NCBI GenBank assembly: GCA_023525715.1
Contig: CM042014.1
Location: forward strand, 16,967,563-17,031,562
Length of the DNA stretch: 64,000 bases
Origin: Cichorium intybus
Lineage: Eukaryota > Streptophyta > Magnoliopsida > Asterales > Asteraceae
Direction of reading: 5' to 3'
Shown here: positions 51,101-62,300 of the stretch, one piece after another
Position numbering within the stretch: the first letter of the stretch is position 1
How the letters are laid out: the number at the start of each line of letters is the position of its first letter
Translations under genes and position numbers: made by a program
The notes under the pieces: generated by a model
The model's input: only the letters and a program-made list of their open reading frames with translations
The model's database searches: none
Told to the model about the DNA's origin: nothing

Positions 51101-53623
51101 AGGAAAGTTGGGTGTGTTATAGCTGTTGGTATTATAAACTTGAGCCTCTTGTTCAATTACATTGTCCACCTGTCTGTTTGGTATGCTAGGTGCCACGTGG
51201 ACGACATCACTGGGACCAGGTTCCTGAAGATAAGTTTCCGGAATGTTTCTTTCCAATGGTTCAGTTGCATGTTGTACAACTTGTACCTCCCCTGGAAAAT
51301 AACCAAAACATTTTGATGTTAGGAAAAAGAAGACTCTAAAGTCTAAACCTAGATTTGTAACTTTTAAGCAAACCTTGCGACAAATCGGGAACACCGTAAG
51401 CAATGGGGTGCTCCTGCATGGGAGTAAAACCAGATGGTGGTACAGAATTGGGATCATGGTTTGAGAGAGTGACACATGGCCTAAGACCCATGAAGTCAAA
51501 ACTTGGCATGTTGTCATTATTTGACTGAGCTGGAATTGTGGAATCTTTATGTTGCATAAAAGCCTGGTTGTCTTCACCAGTGGGTTCACTGTTTAATTCC
51601 AATTCATTGGTATGGTGAAATGTATTATTCTCTTGATTGACTACATGAGTAATATTGTTTGAGATGACTTGATGTTGTACATAGTTTTCATGGTTGGAAT
51701 GAAGAACTTCAGGCTCCTGATAACTGACATTTTTATTAAGTAGTTCCATGACTTTGACAGGATCATCAACCACAGAAACAACAGTTTCAGGCACCTCTAT
51801 TATTGGAGGCATTGACCCAACTTGGTCAACTGAAACAGGTTCTATATAAGGAGTTGAAACAAGATCATTCATCGACATCTGTTCTGTTGTTGTCACAATG
51901 TGTGGTGGTGATTTCTCAAGTGGCTCAAATTGATTATGATGCTGCTCATGTGGGAGGTACTCAGGCTCTTCGCTGGAAATATTTTCTAAATTGTCCTTCA
52001 CAGTGAATTCTGGTATGATATGGTTTTCTGGTTCTTGATGATCATCATATGCGGAAGTTTCTTGAATGTTGGATAAATTTGGTTCTTCCCATAATCCAGG
52101 AGTACATGGAGCATGTGCATACTCAACTGGTTCATTATCCCCATCATACTCGTCTATCTGCTGATATGGAAAAAGGATGGTTTTACAAGTGTTTGGATTT
52201 AAAACTAACATTGAAATAATTTGAAGTTCTTTTATGGACCTGATCCATAACGCCGCCAGCTGGCATCGCCTCAGGGATAGTCGGGGTATCTTGATTATGA
52301 TCATACTTGAACAATGCATTAACATGGTCAGATGCCTGAGGATCAACACTGCCATAAGAACAGGTCATTTAGGGATTTTGAAGATGAAACTTGATAAAAA
52401 AAAAAACAAAATTTTAAGTTGTACCAAAAGGAGAGAGAGAGTGAGCATACTCTGAATTTGATGTACCAGTAGTATGTTCTGCAGTTGGAGGCCTATCCAC
52501 CAATAGTTCCTGTTTGCAATCATGAAAAAGGTTAAAATGAAGTAGGGAAAAATCACAAGACAATGTTGAGTTAAATCACCATATTGGAATTATGTGAATG
52601 ACTTTTCATTAAAAGTGTTCCTTAAATGTATGGTGGATTGAATGAGGAATATATATTTACCTCGTCAAGGTCCAAACCACATGCATCACCATCACCAAAT
52701 CTCTCTGTAAACAGAAAGAAATTATAGGGATAAAAACTAATAAACAAATGCATGAAAGAATGTTAACATCTTATATTAACAAGCAAAGATATTAGATACC
52801 AACCGTCAAGTCCAAAGTTAGATGTAGAGTAAACAACACCCTCCATGGTATCTTGAAGTGTGATCTGTTCTTTTGAACTAATGTGGTGATCAACATAATT
52901 ACTGCAAAATATACATATCAGCAACCAAACATCAGTACAGATTAAATGCGTTGGAAACAAAAAGGATGGGTATTGACAAACTTACCCCTGAAAAATCTCA
53001 CTGTCAGGCAGCTCAAAATCATCTAAATCAAAAGTTTCTGGCAGGGTGATGGAGTGATATGGAGCAGTAGATTCTTCAGGTGGCAAGTCAACTGCAGTGG
53101 ACCTAAAAGCTTGCTTTACTTTAAGCAAAGCCTCACTGCAATCATCGAAGAGGTAATTTACCTTTCTTGAGTATATTCTAACCACGCCAAGCAAAAGATG
53201 GCTGGACAACCGGAGTGCAATTGGCATCTCAGGGAAAAGAATCGAGTCTGTCAAAAGTCAAAACCAACCACAATAAATGAACCAAGTGATTGAGTGCTAA
53301 ACCAGGATAGTTCTGCATGTATGTAAACTATGTAACCGAATACAGTTTATAATAAATAAGCCCAACTCAAGAAAGATGTAAGTAGACTGAAAAGGGAAAT
53401 TAAATTACAGGCTTCATGTCAAATGATTACCAAAACACCTCTTCGTGCAAGAAGATGGCAGAATTTAGACAGAAAATTTGGGCAAGAACAAAATATTACC
53501 TACAGAGAAGCCAATATCAGTATCTGCAACCTGATTTTTGCGAAGCTTCCGCTCCAAATGTGCTGCGATCCATATGGTCCCTAAAGGACCCTTTTTTGCT
53601 AATATGAACTGCGAATAAAACAT
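48171..53623 (-). CDS. SYN4-like: Cohesin kleisin subunit, SYN4/RAD21.3-like (SCC1 homologue)
   Basis: Closes the SMC1-SMC3 ring in sister-chromatid cohesion; nuclear. Fourteen exons (53500-53623, 52986-53247, 52804-52901, 52661-52704, 52451-52509, 52240-52348, 51374-52160, 50644-51291, 50377-50551, 50144-50280, 48799-50082, 48601-48712, 48357-48486, 48171-48269) join in frame to 1355 codons, all GT-AG. The Rad21/Rec8 N-terminal domain begins at MFYSQFILAKKGPLG and includes RLSSHLLLGVVRIYSRK. The middle is long, acidic and disordered, with basic stretches (STKRRRQ, TSKRKV) likely for nuclear import. The C-terminal winged helix (WSSRTRAVAKYL, RKEASRMFFETLVLK) ends at LLKSEF. Great length favours the SYN4 group over SYN2 or SYN3. 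Exon 11 has three 25-residue repeats with GPPPGF; exon 8 has a second duplication. Separase sites were not assigned. Confidence 0.92.
49235..49460 (-). repeat. Coding tandem repeat with GPPPGF motif in the cohesin gene
   Basis: Three consecutive 25-residue units, each of the form MDAxLxxGPPPGFxSNEK followed by seven variable residues, are encoded in exon 11. DNA of the units is also very similar (AAAACCTGGTGG three times on the plus strand at about 49269, 49344 and 49419). Confidence 0.9.
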
Positions 53624-54355
53624 CCTTCCTTCAAAATTTCATAAAATACTTGCTTCTCCTCTCTGACGAGCCCTAGACTTCTCTATTTCTCAAACAGCAC
53701 GGCAACTATAATTTCCCCAAATTTCGCGAAGGATTTCCTTTAAAAATATCAAATTCTTTCCGCAGCTTTAATCAGGGCCCGAGTCTGAAGTTTGATAACC
53801 CATATCATCGTCGACTCACAAACTCCAGATGCTTTGTCGAATCAAAGTTGGCCCGAATTGAAGTACCTCTTCGACGAATCACCCAAAACCTTGGAAAATC
53901 CCTAGATTTAGCCAATAATTAGATCCAAAGAGGATTCAAAATTACAACTTGGAGCTGGAACAAGCAGCTATAAATAAGTAGTTGTGCGGTTTGGAGTGAA
54001 ATCAAAGGGGGTTTTCAATATTTGGTGAAGTTGTTTTTGGAGTTTTAGATGGGGGAAGCGTGAAGCGCATTTACTTTTTAAAGAGATTTGAAAGAAAATT
54101 TTTGGAGAGAGAAAGGTCAAAGAGGAGGTGTGTATGTGTCGGGAAGTCTTGAATGGATATGGTAAGTACTGGTGTTAAGCCCGTGGCGCAACGAGACATT
54201 CCATGTTGTTTTTGCTCCTTCGGGCGTTACCACCTTACCGGCTCTTTCTACACCGATGAAATTTATAAATTTTTAACAGTTTATTATTTATTTTTTTCGA
54301 CATTTCTCAATAATTTTTATTTAACTTTTCAGTTTTACCTCTTCAACTTTTTGTG
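53624..54355. promoter_or_regulatory. Promoter and 5' UTR region of the cohesin gene
   Basis: No other gene is recognised. The region 53640-53960 (minus strand) is likely leader sequence; a 5' UTR intron cannot be excluded. The right part, 54150-54355, is AT-rich. Confidence 0.35.
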
Positions 54356-54857
54356 TTAGGGCGTGTTTGGTTCGCTGGAATTTGAAAGAATTCGAGGGAA
54401 TTAGAATCCAATTCCCTCGAAATGCTGCGTTTGGTTCATGGTGTAGTCAGGATTTGGAATTCTAGAAAGAGAAAACATTCCATAAAAAACGTGGGAATCA
54501 ATTTCGCCTGAACTTGGAGGGAATTAAATGCTATTCAATAAGGATTGTGGCAAATTACACTTTTACCCATTTTCTAATATAAACCCTATCTCTTCTTCAT
54601 ACGTTCGTGAAAACAATTCTCGCCTCCTTCCTGGTTTCAGGTTTCACGTTCCTTTCTGATACGACTACGGACTGGTAAAGTTTTTCTCCTCCTCCATCGT
54701 CCTCTGTCTCTCTCACTCTCGGTCTTTTTCTGTCCAACCTGTAATCAATATTTCTCCCGATTTCCTTGTTTACGACAGGAGGCATCGACGATTTCCAGGT
54801 TCTCTTCCTCCATCGCTGATTTAAACATCGACCAGAAGGATTCTACCGATCAGGGAG

Positions 54858-54924
<67 letters not shown>

Positions 54925-55209
54925 GTTTCTCTTAAAGCATTTAAACATCGACTGGAAGTATTTCATACTCTTTTGAATTTCATGCTCTTATGATTTCCTG
55001 TGATTTTGTTGGATTAAACCCTTCTTGTTGTGTAGTATCGATCTGTATTTCATGCTCTTCTGATTTTGTTGGATTAAACCCTTCTGATATTGTTGGTAAA
55101 TGAAAACCCTTCTGATTTTAATGCTTCTGATGTTGTTGGATTAAAGCTGTTATATTTCATGTTTATGTGCTATAAATGATTATTGGTTTGACTTTGTATA
55201 AATAGGGAA

Positions 55210-56305
55210 ATGTCTCGACTTAGTTTAACAACACACAATCGTAGACAGAGGCAAACTTCATTGATTTTAACTTGGTGGAATGTGGTTTTGCACATTGTTG
55301 TAGTCCTCTTGTTTATGATGTTCAAAAAACAAAAAGATAAACGACGTCTTAAGAACTTTTCTTCAAATGTAGATCGATACCCTATACTACATAGATTCAT
55401 TTATGAGAGTGACACTATGTCTATATCACAAATTAGAATGTCTTGACTATGTTTTACTAAGTTATGTGTTATGCTTGAAACATTCGGAGGCCTAAAATCA
55501 ACTAGGAACATGGATATTGATGAACAAGTTGCCATTTTTCTCTGTATTCTTGCTCACAATGTTAAAAATCGTGTCATCGTATGCCGCTTTCGTCGATCAG
55601 GAGAAACGATTAGTAGGCATTTTTCTCGGGTTTGTAATGCAATCATCTGATTGCATAGTCGTTTACTTAAGAAGCCTGAACCTATTCCCGATGATTGTAC
55701 CGATCATAGATGGAAATGGTTTACGAATTGTTTAGGAGCTTTGGATGGAACATATATAAAGTGTATAGTTCCGGTTGAAGAAAATGCTATATATAGAACA
55801 AGGGAAAATGACATTGCAACAAACGTTCTAGGGGTTTTTTCCCAAGATATGCAATTTATATACGTGTTAACGGGATGGGAGGGGTCGGCTGCGGATGGTA
55901 GAGTTCTTCGGGATGCTCTTCTTAGACCACATGGGTTGAAAGTTCCAACTTCAGGTATGTAGATATACGTTTAACTACCACTCAATTATAAATTGTTTTT
56001 AATTATAAATCGCATTTACAGGTTATTATTTGGTTGATGTCGGTTACACAAATGGAAAGGGTTTTCTAGCGCCTTATAGAGGTAAAAGGTATCACTTGAA
56101 TGAATGGCGTCATGGACACCAACCTACTACAGCAAAGGAATTATTCAACATGAAACATTCGTCTGCAATAAATGTTATCGAACGATGTTTTGGGCTTTTG
56201 AAGGGAAGATGGGGAGTACTAAAAGACCATTCATATTTTCCGATTGAAACTAAAAATAAGATCATAATGGCGTGTTGTCTCCTTCATAACTTTATAAGGC
56301 AATAA
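55210..56305 (+). pseudogene. PIF/Harbinger transposase, three in-frame stops
   Basis: Two exons (55210-55954 and 56022-56305, intron GT-AG) encode the DDE nuclease: RMS-LCFTKLC, GGLKSTRNMDIDEQVA, KWFTNCLGALDGTYIK (first Asp), VLTGWEGSAADGRVLRDAL (second Asp) and NVIERCFGLLKGRWGVL (Glu). In-frame TGA codons at 55444-55446 and about 55648-55650 stand where the family has Arg, and TAA at 56303-56305 precedes MEVDPLDNE, which the family normally reads through. Intron phase is preserved, so decay is by point mutation. Confidence 0.85.
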
Positions 56306-56357
56306 ATGGAAGTAGATCCATTGGACAACGAATGTAAGCTTAACGAGGGAACCGGGG

Positions 56358-56735
56358 ATGTTGGATGATGGTTTCCTTGATTCAAAAGAAGTTAGTCGTA
56401 ATACAAGTGTGCATCATGAAGCAACTTCAAAAAGTGTTCATTCCAATAAGAGGAAAACTCGAAGCGATGATGGGTTCAACAATGCGGTTAGCTTGATCAC
56501 AGAAAGTCTTAAAGAAATATCGAAGGACTTGAGTCAATGTATTAAATTAGACATGAAGATTAATGAACTGAGTGAGAAAATACCACCGAAGATTTTAAAG
56601 ATGACTTCACTAAGTCAATTGGAGAAGTTCAAAGCTTTGACAAAGATAAGAAGTGATCTTATAAACGTACAAAATTTCTGGGAAACTGAAGAAGGCGATA
56701 GAGAGGCTTGGGTCAAATACATTTTGGAAGGGTAG
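56358..56735 (+). pseudogene. C-terminal part of a Harbinger Myb/SANT-like ORF (tentative)
   Basis: A 125-codon frame with a basic spacer (SNKRKTRSDDG), a helical stretch and an ending LINVQNFWETEEGDREAWVKYILEG that resembles the C-terminus of Myb/SANT-like proteins that accompany PIF transposases. The N-terminal Myb domain is missing, so it is a remnant or has been joined to the transposase gene by deletion. Confidence 0.45.
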
Positions 56736-57292
56736 GATTATCATTTGGGATGTTTATCAGGATGTTAAATACATTGTGGTGTAAATTTTTCATATCTTCG
56801 ATCGTGATATATCGAAAGATTGTTATGTACTTTTGTTAACGTTATTGTAATATGTATTAGAATGATTCCAATACACATCACAATATAAGTTATGATGTTT
56901 ATAAGTTATATAGTCTATGATGTTTATTAGCATGATGTTCGTAAAGTGAAGTTCTATTGTTAGTATTATTTACGTAATATATTTTGACCATACAATTTAC
57001 TTAACAACATAAATTTAATCCAAAAGGGCAATTATGTATTTTTGTATAACATTTTTGTACATATAAATTGAAAAACATATTAAAACTAAACCAAAAAGCA
57101 ATAAGGGTAAATTTGTCAATTTACAAAGATTGCAATTGTTTTTCCTTCCAACAAAACAGAAAATGGAATTGGATTCCAATTCCATTTCCTGTCAACCAAA
57201 CAGGATATTGAATTGGATTCCAATTACTAACAGATTTCAATTTCTTCACAGATTCCAATTCCTTCAGAAACATTCTGCGAACAAACGCCACC

Positions 57293-57742
57293 TTAGATTT
57301 TTCGATTTTCTTATACATCACAATCCAATTTTTTATTAATATATTGTCGTCAAATTCTTTTACACGAGTAATAATAACAATCAATTTTAAGGGGTGTTTG
57401 GGAGTGTATTAAAACTTTTTATTGATTTATTGGTTTTTCAAAAAATCAATAAGTCTATAAATATATTTGACAAATGTAAATAAATAAATAAGTTATTTTT
57501 AGAACTTATTTTCAATATAAGTAAATATGTTAAAATACATAAGTAATGTCACGTTTACTTATTAGATCTCCTTATTACTTATTGGTATAAAAAGAATATT
57601 TTTTTAAAATTAATCCAAACACTTTTTAACTTATCAACTTATAACAATTTTCACCAAAATAAGTCATTCAAACACTTTTAAAAAATTGTCACCATATAAG
57701 TCAACAACTACTTATATTCAAAAGTGTTTATTGAGTTGAATA
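57293..57742. other. AT-rich spacer with TTTGG-type MITE debris
   Basis: Begins just right of the Harbinger element. AAGGGGTGTTTGGGAGTG near 57392 and CAAACACTTTT near 57617 and 57670 suggest a small old element, but no matching end or TSD was found. Confidence 0.35.
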
Positions 57743-58519
57743 TGAAAGGTTTTAAGCAATCCATGAACTAAACAATCCTAAGTTCACATGCAACCTATAA
57801 GGATCTATGTTTTCTACTAATTGAACATATAACAAAAACCTAGAGGCCAGAAAAAGAAACTAAAGATCAAAACAGAAAAACCAACCTTTAATTCTTGAAG
57901 CTGAGCAGCAAAATTATCCTGCCTCAAATGGAAGTCACACCCAAACTGGAGGAATATAGAAATCGAATTCTTGAGAGGGTTCTTTGAAAGTGGCGAATTC
58001 ATATGTGGTGCCAGGGATCCCTATTTATAGTTTCCAGATGATTAACTGATAAGCCTTAGAGATAAACCCTTTTGAATTCAAATAAGATAAACCTTTTATC
58101 TTATAATTCAAACTCCTATTTATCCTCTATTATCAATTTCGAAATTCATATATTTCCATATATGGATTTCGACTTCCACTGGTCACTGTCATACTGCCAC
58201 TTACTCAACTATTGAATAATTACAGTTTTAGTCCCTGCACCTTTAATTAATTAATTTAATCCCCAAATTAAATCCAATTAATTCTGGATTAATTCCTAAT
58301 TAATTAATATAGTTTCTAATTAATATATTATCACTTTAATATATTAATAAACCATATATTTTAATTCCTGTTGATTTATTAATCCCATAATAAATCAACC
58401 TTTCTCTCTATCGAATTTCCTACCAAACCTCCAGCCATGAGGGCAACCCAAATGGACTGTGCTTCTATTAATTAGGTAAATACTATTTATTAGTCATGGC
58501 TTAGACACCTAATCCAACA
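57743..58519 (-). repeat. 3' LTR of the Copia element (left boundary uncertain)
   Basis: On the minus strand it starts TGTTGGATTAGGTG at 58519, directly after the purine tract AAGTGGGAGA. A TATA box lies at 58017-58030 (CTATAAATAGGGA on the minus strand), placing U3/R as expected. The left boundary at 57743 (CA end on the minus strand) is a guess because the other LTR is not in the window. Confidence 0.6.
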
Positions 58520-59357
58520 GTCTCCCACTTGGATAAGTCTATGACTATAATTACCAATTTAGCCTCTAATTAACCAGCACTTGTAGCTTCCTAGAAACCA
58601 ATGCCAAACTCTGATCTAATCAGTCCTGTCCATAGATAAGTGATCTGATGATCCTCCGTCCAACAAGATATTTTTCAGACTCAAGACATGGATAAAATCA
58701 ATCTGGTCTGAATCACTGTTCCTCGATTTCCGATTTGCATATGACTCTTAGACTACCAATTTAGTCCCGGTTGGCCAACCATTTTAGTCAACTTCAAAAT
58801 CATCGAGAGGCCTACAGATATCTGTTCCCCATTAGGGTCAAGGGACGAATAAACTTCGACTCATATACTTATGTCTTTTACCAGACAAATCACTCACAAC
58901 AATACGTTTTATAACACCGAGTTACCGATGCGTTTTCATATTATCAATGAACAACCGTCTAAGTAAATCATAACTCATATGCCTTAGCTTAAAGATCAAA
59001 AGATATTATCGTCTCAATATTGCTCGTGATATAATCCATGAAGCAATCCATTGAGCGCGGGTTTATCCAATACTCAAATCTCCATTTCCAAGTACTCACG
59101 AATGGTTCAGCAATCCGATTGCAATGTCTAACTCCTTAGACAATCTATTACCAATTCATGACAGTCTTACTTCACACTTACTCCCTTAAAGTGTAATCGA
59201 CTGTGGATATTTGAATAATCCAATTATTCAGGAAGTAAAACATGCAAAAATGAAACACAATGATAAAGTATTGACAAGAGTAGTAAACCATAATAAATCT
59301 CTATTATTAAATCACAAGAGTCAAATACAATATATTGTTACAAGTTTCGAAATCTAT
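58520..59357 (-). other. Copia 3' untranslated spacer and polypurine tract
   Basis: About 838 bp separate the polyprotein stop from the LTR. The polypurine tract CCAAGTGGGAGA (minus strand) is at 58521-58532. The spacer is AT-rich, has no ORF over 60 codons and is unusually long for a Copia element. Confidence 0.7.
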
Positions 59358-62300
59358 CTAATTACTAAAACTTATATCATCTCTTAATCCTATGCTCCTA
59401 GCATGCTGATTATGCTTAATCCTACTCAGAGCCTTTGTCAAGGGATCTGCAGGATTATCTTCCGATGATACCCTCTTTACAAGGAGGTGACCTTCTTCTA
59501 CCCTATGTCTGATGTAGTGGTACTTTCTGTCGATATGCCTGGACTTTCCATGGTCTCGCGGTTCCTTTGTCAAGGCGACCGCACCTTCGTTATCGCAGAA
59601 TAGTTCCAAGGGCTCCTGAATACTCGGGACTACTCCAAGGTCACCGACAAAGTTCTTCAGCCAAGCCGCTTCCTTTGACGCTTCACTTGCTGCTATGTAC
59701 TCTGATTCGCACGTAGAATCAGCCACTGTTTCTTGCTTGGAACTTTTCCAAGTCACTGCTCCACCGTTCAAAAGGAATACCCAGCCCGACTGAGACCGAC
59801 CACTGTCTCTATCCGTCTGAAAGCTGGCATCTGTATATCCTTCAACTCTCAAGGTATCACTGCCACCGAGGACTAACACCATGTTCTTGGTCCTTCGCAG
59901 ATACTTGAGTATATTTTTCACAGCTATCCAATGCGCCCTTCCAGGGTTACCCTGGTACCGACTGACCATGCTCAAAGCAAAGGCCACGTCAGGGCGAGTA
60001 CACGTCATAGCGTACATGATCGATCCTACAGCCGAAGCATAAGGTACCCGACTCATTTCAGCTATTTCTTCGTCCGTACTCGGACTTTGAGTCTTACTCA
60101 ATTTCGCATTACTTTGGATAGGCAGCTCTCCCTTCTTGGAATTTTCCATACTAAACCTTTTCAGTACTTTTTCCAAGTATGTACCCTGACTAAGTCCAAT
60201 TAGTCTTTTCTTCCTATCTCTCAATATTCTAATCCCAAGAATATAGGCAGCCTCTCCTAGGTCCTTCATGGCGAAACATTTCCCAAGCCAAGCCTTGACA
60301 TCTTGCAAGGTTGGAATATCGTTTCCCATGAGCAGTATGTCATCGACATACAGCACCAGAAAAGTGACTATACTCCCACTAGCCTTGACATATACGCAGG
60401 ACTCATCCTCGCTCCTAGAAAAGCCAAACTCTTTGACTTTCTCATGGAAACAAAGATTCCAGCTACGAGAAGCTTGCTTCAATCCGTAGATTGATCTCTC
60501 AAGCTTACACACCTTATTAGGATACTTTGCATCGACAAAACCCTCTGGCTGATTCATGTAAACATCCTCAGTCAACTTCCCATTAAGGAAAGCGGTTTTG
60601 ACGTCCATCTGCCAAATTTCATAGTCATGAAATGCAGCTATGGCCAGCATAATCCTAATAGACTTTATCTTAGCTACTGGTGAGAAGGTCTCGTCATAGT
60701 CAACCCCTGGGGTTTGAGTAAAGCCCTTTGCAACCAGTCTTGCCTTGAAAGTGTGTACCTTTCCGTCCATGTCGGTCTTCTTCTTGAAGATCCATTTGCA
60801 CTCGACTGTCTTTCGACCCGGTACATTGTCAACCAAGTTCCAAACTTGATTGTCATACATGGACTTGATCTCGCTATCCATGGCCTCTTTCCACTTGGCA
60901 GACTCAGGGCCCGCCACTGCTTCCTGATAGTTAGCTGGTTCATCCAAATTTATCAGTGTCCTATCACTGACAAACGTGTCCCCATCCGTAGTTATATGGA
61001 ACCCATAAAACTCGGGTGGCATGCTAACCCTACCAGAACGTCTAAGAGGTAAGGATACATCTGTCGGACCAACAGGAACTTCTTCCTCATGTTGGTTGCT
61101 AGTTTCTCCTAAGGTTGCGTCATCCGATGACTCTTGAATTTCTTCCAGATCAATGGTACTCCCACTGTCCTCTTTGAATACGAGCTCTCTCTCTCGAAAG
61201 ACCGCTCGTCTAGCTACAAAGACCACGTCCTCGCTCGGTCTGTAGAATAGATATCCAAAGGACTGTTTGGGATAACCAATGAAGAAACACCTTTCGCTTC
61301 TGTCTGCGAGTTTGTCTTGAGTCTCTCGTCTAACGAAAGCCTCACAACCCCAGACCTTGATATGTGCCAACGAGGGAGCTTTCCCCGTCCACATCTCATG
61401 AGGTGTTTTTGCAACCTTCTTAGTTGGGACAAGATTGAGGATATGGGCGGCAGTCTCTAAGGCATACCCCCAGAAGTGAATGGGAAGTGAAGCTCGACTC
61501 ATCATGGAACGAACCATGTCCAACAGGGTTCGGTTGCGCCTCTCTGCAACACCGTTCAACTGTGGTGTCCTAGGAGGTGTCAACTGCGAAACTATTCCGC
61601 ATTCCTTTAGATAGTCTAGGAACTCGATACTTAGATACTCTCCGCCTCTGTCGGATCTGAGCATCTTTATCTTCCTGCCCAATTGATTTTCTACTTCGTT
61701 CTTAAACTCTTTGAACTTTTCAAAGGTGTCCGACTTGTGCTTGATTAAGTAGATATAACCGTATCTACTAAAATCGTCGGTAAAAGTCACGTAGAACCGC
61801 GTGCCATCTTTTGTGGTTGATCTGAATGGACCACACACATCCGTGTGAATGATGTCCAATAGACCCTCACCTCTTTCAAAGGAACCTTTGAAAGGTGATT
61901 TAGTCATCTTGCCCAACAGACAAGATTCGCATACATCATCCGACTTGAGGTCGAATGATTCCAACACTCCATCCTTTTGGAGTTGGGCGATGCGTTTCTT
62001 GCTGATGTGCCCGAGCCGACTATGCCACAGACATGCCTTTTCCACATCACTAGTAGAATCAATATAATTTACACTTTGTCCTAGATTGTCAACACATTTC
62101 ACAGTTTCATACACACCATCACAAGGATAAGCAGTAAAATTCAAAATACCATTTTTGAAAACAGAAATAGATCCAATATTATTATCAAAAGAAAAATGAA
62201 ATCCTTGTCTGAATAATGCGTGAAATGAAATAATATTCCTAGCCATTTCTGGCGAATAGCAACAATCTAATAAATCTATACAAACTTCACTACTAAGCAC

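Larger units (their letters stand above)
54359..57292 (+). mobile_element. Decayed PIF/Harbinger element (TSD TTA)
   Basis: The left end GGGCGTGTTTGGTTCGC and the reverse complement of the right end, GGTGGCGTTTGTTCGC, are flanked by TTA on both sides (54356-54358, 57293-57295). Subterminal GAATTGGATTCCAATT repeats occur near the right end and related motifs near the left. The 2934-bp element contains a broken transposase gene and the C-terminal part of a Myb/SANT-like ORF, and a (CT)n tract of about 60 bp at 54859-54919. Confidence 0.82.
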
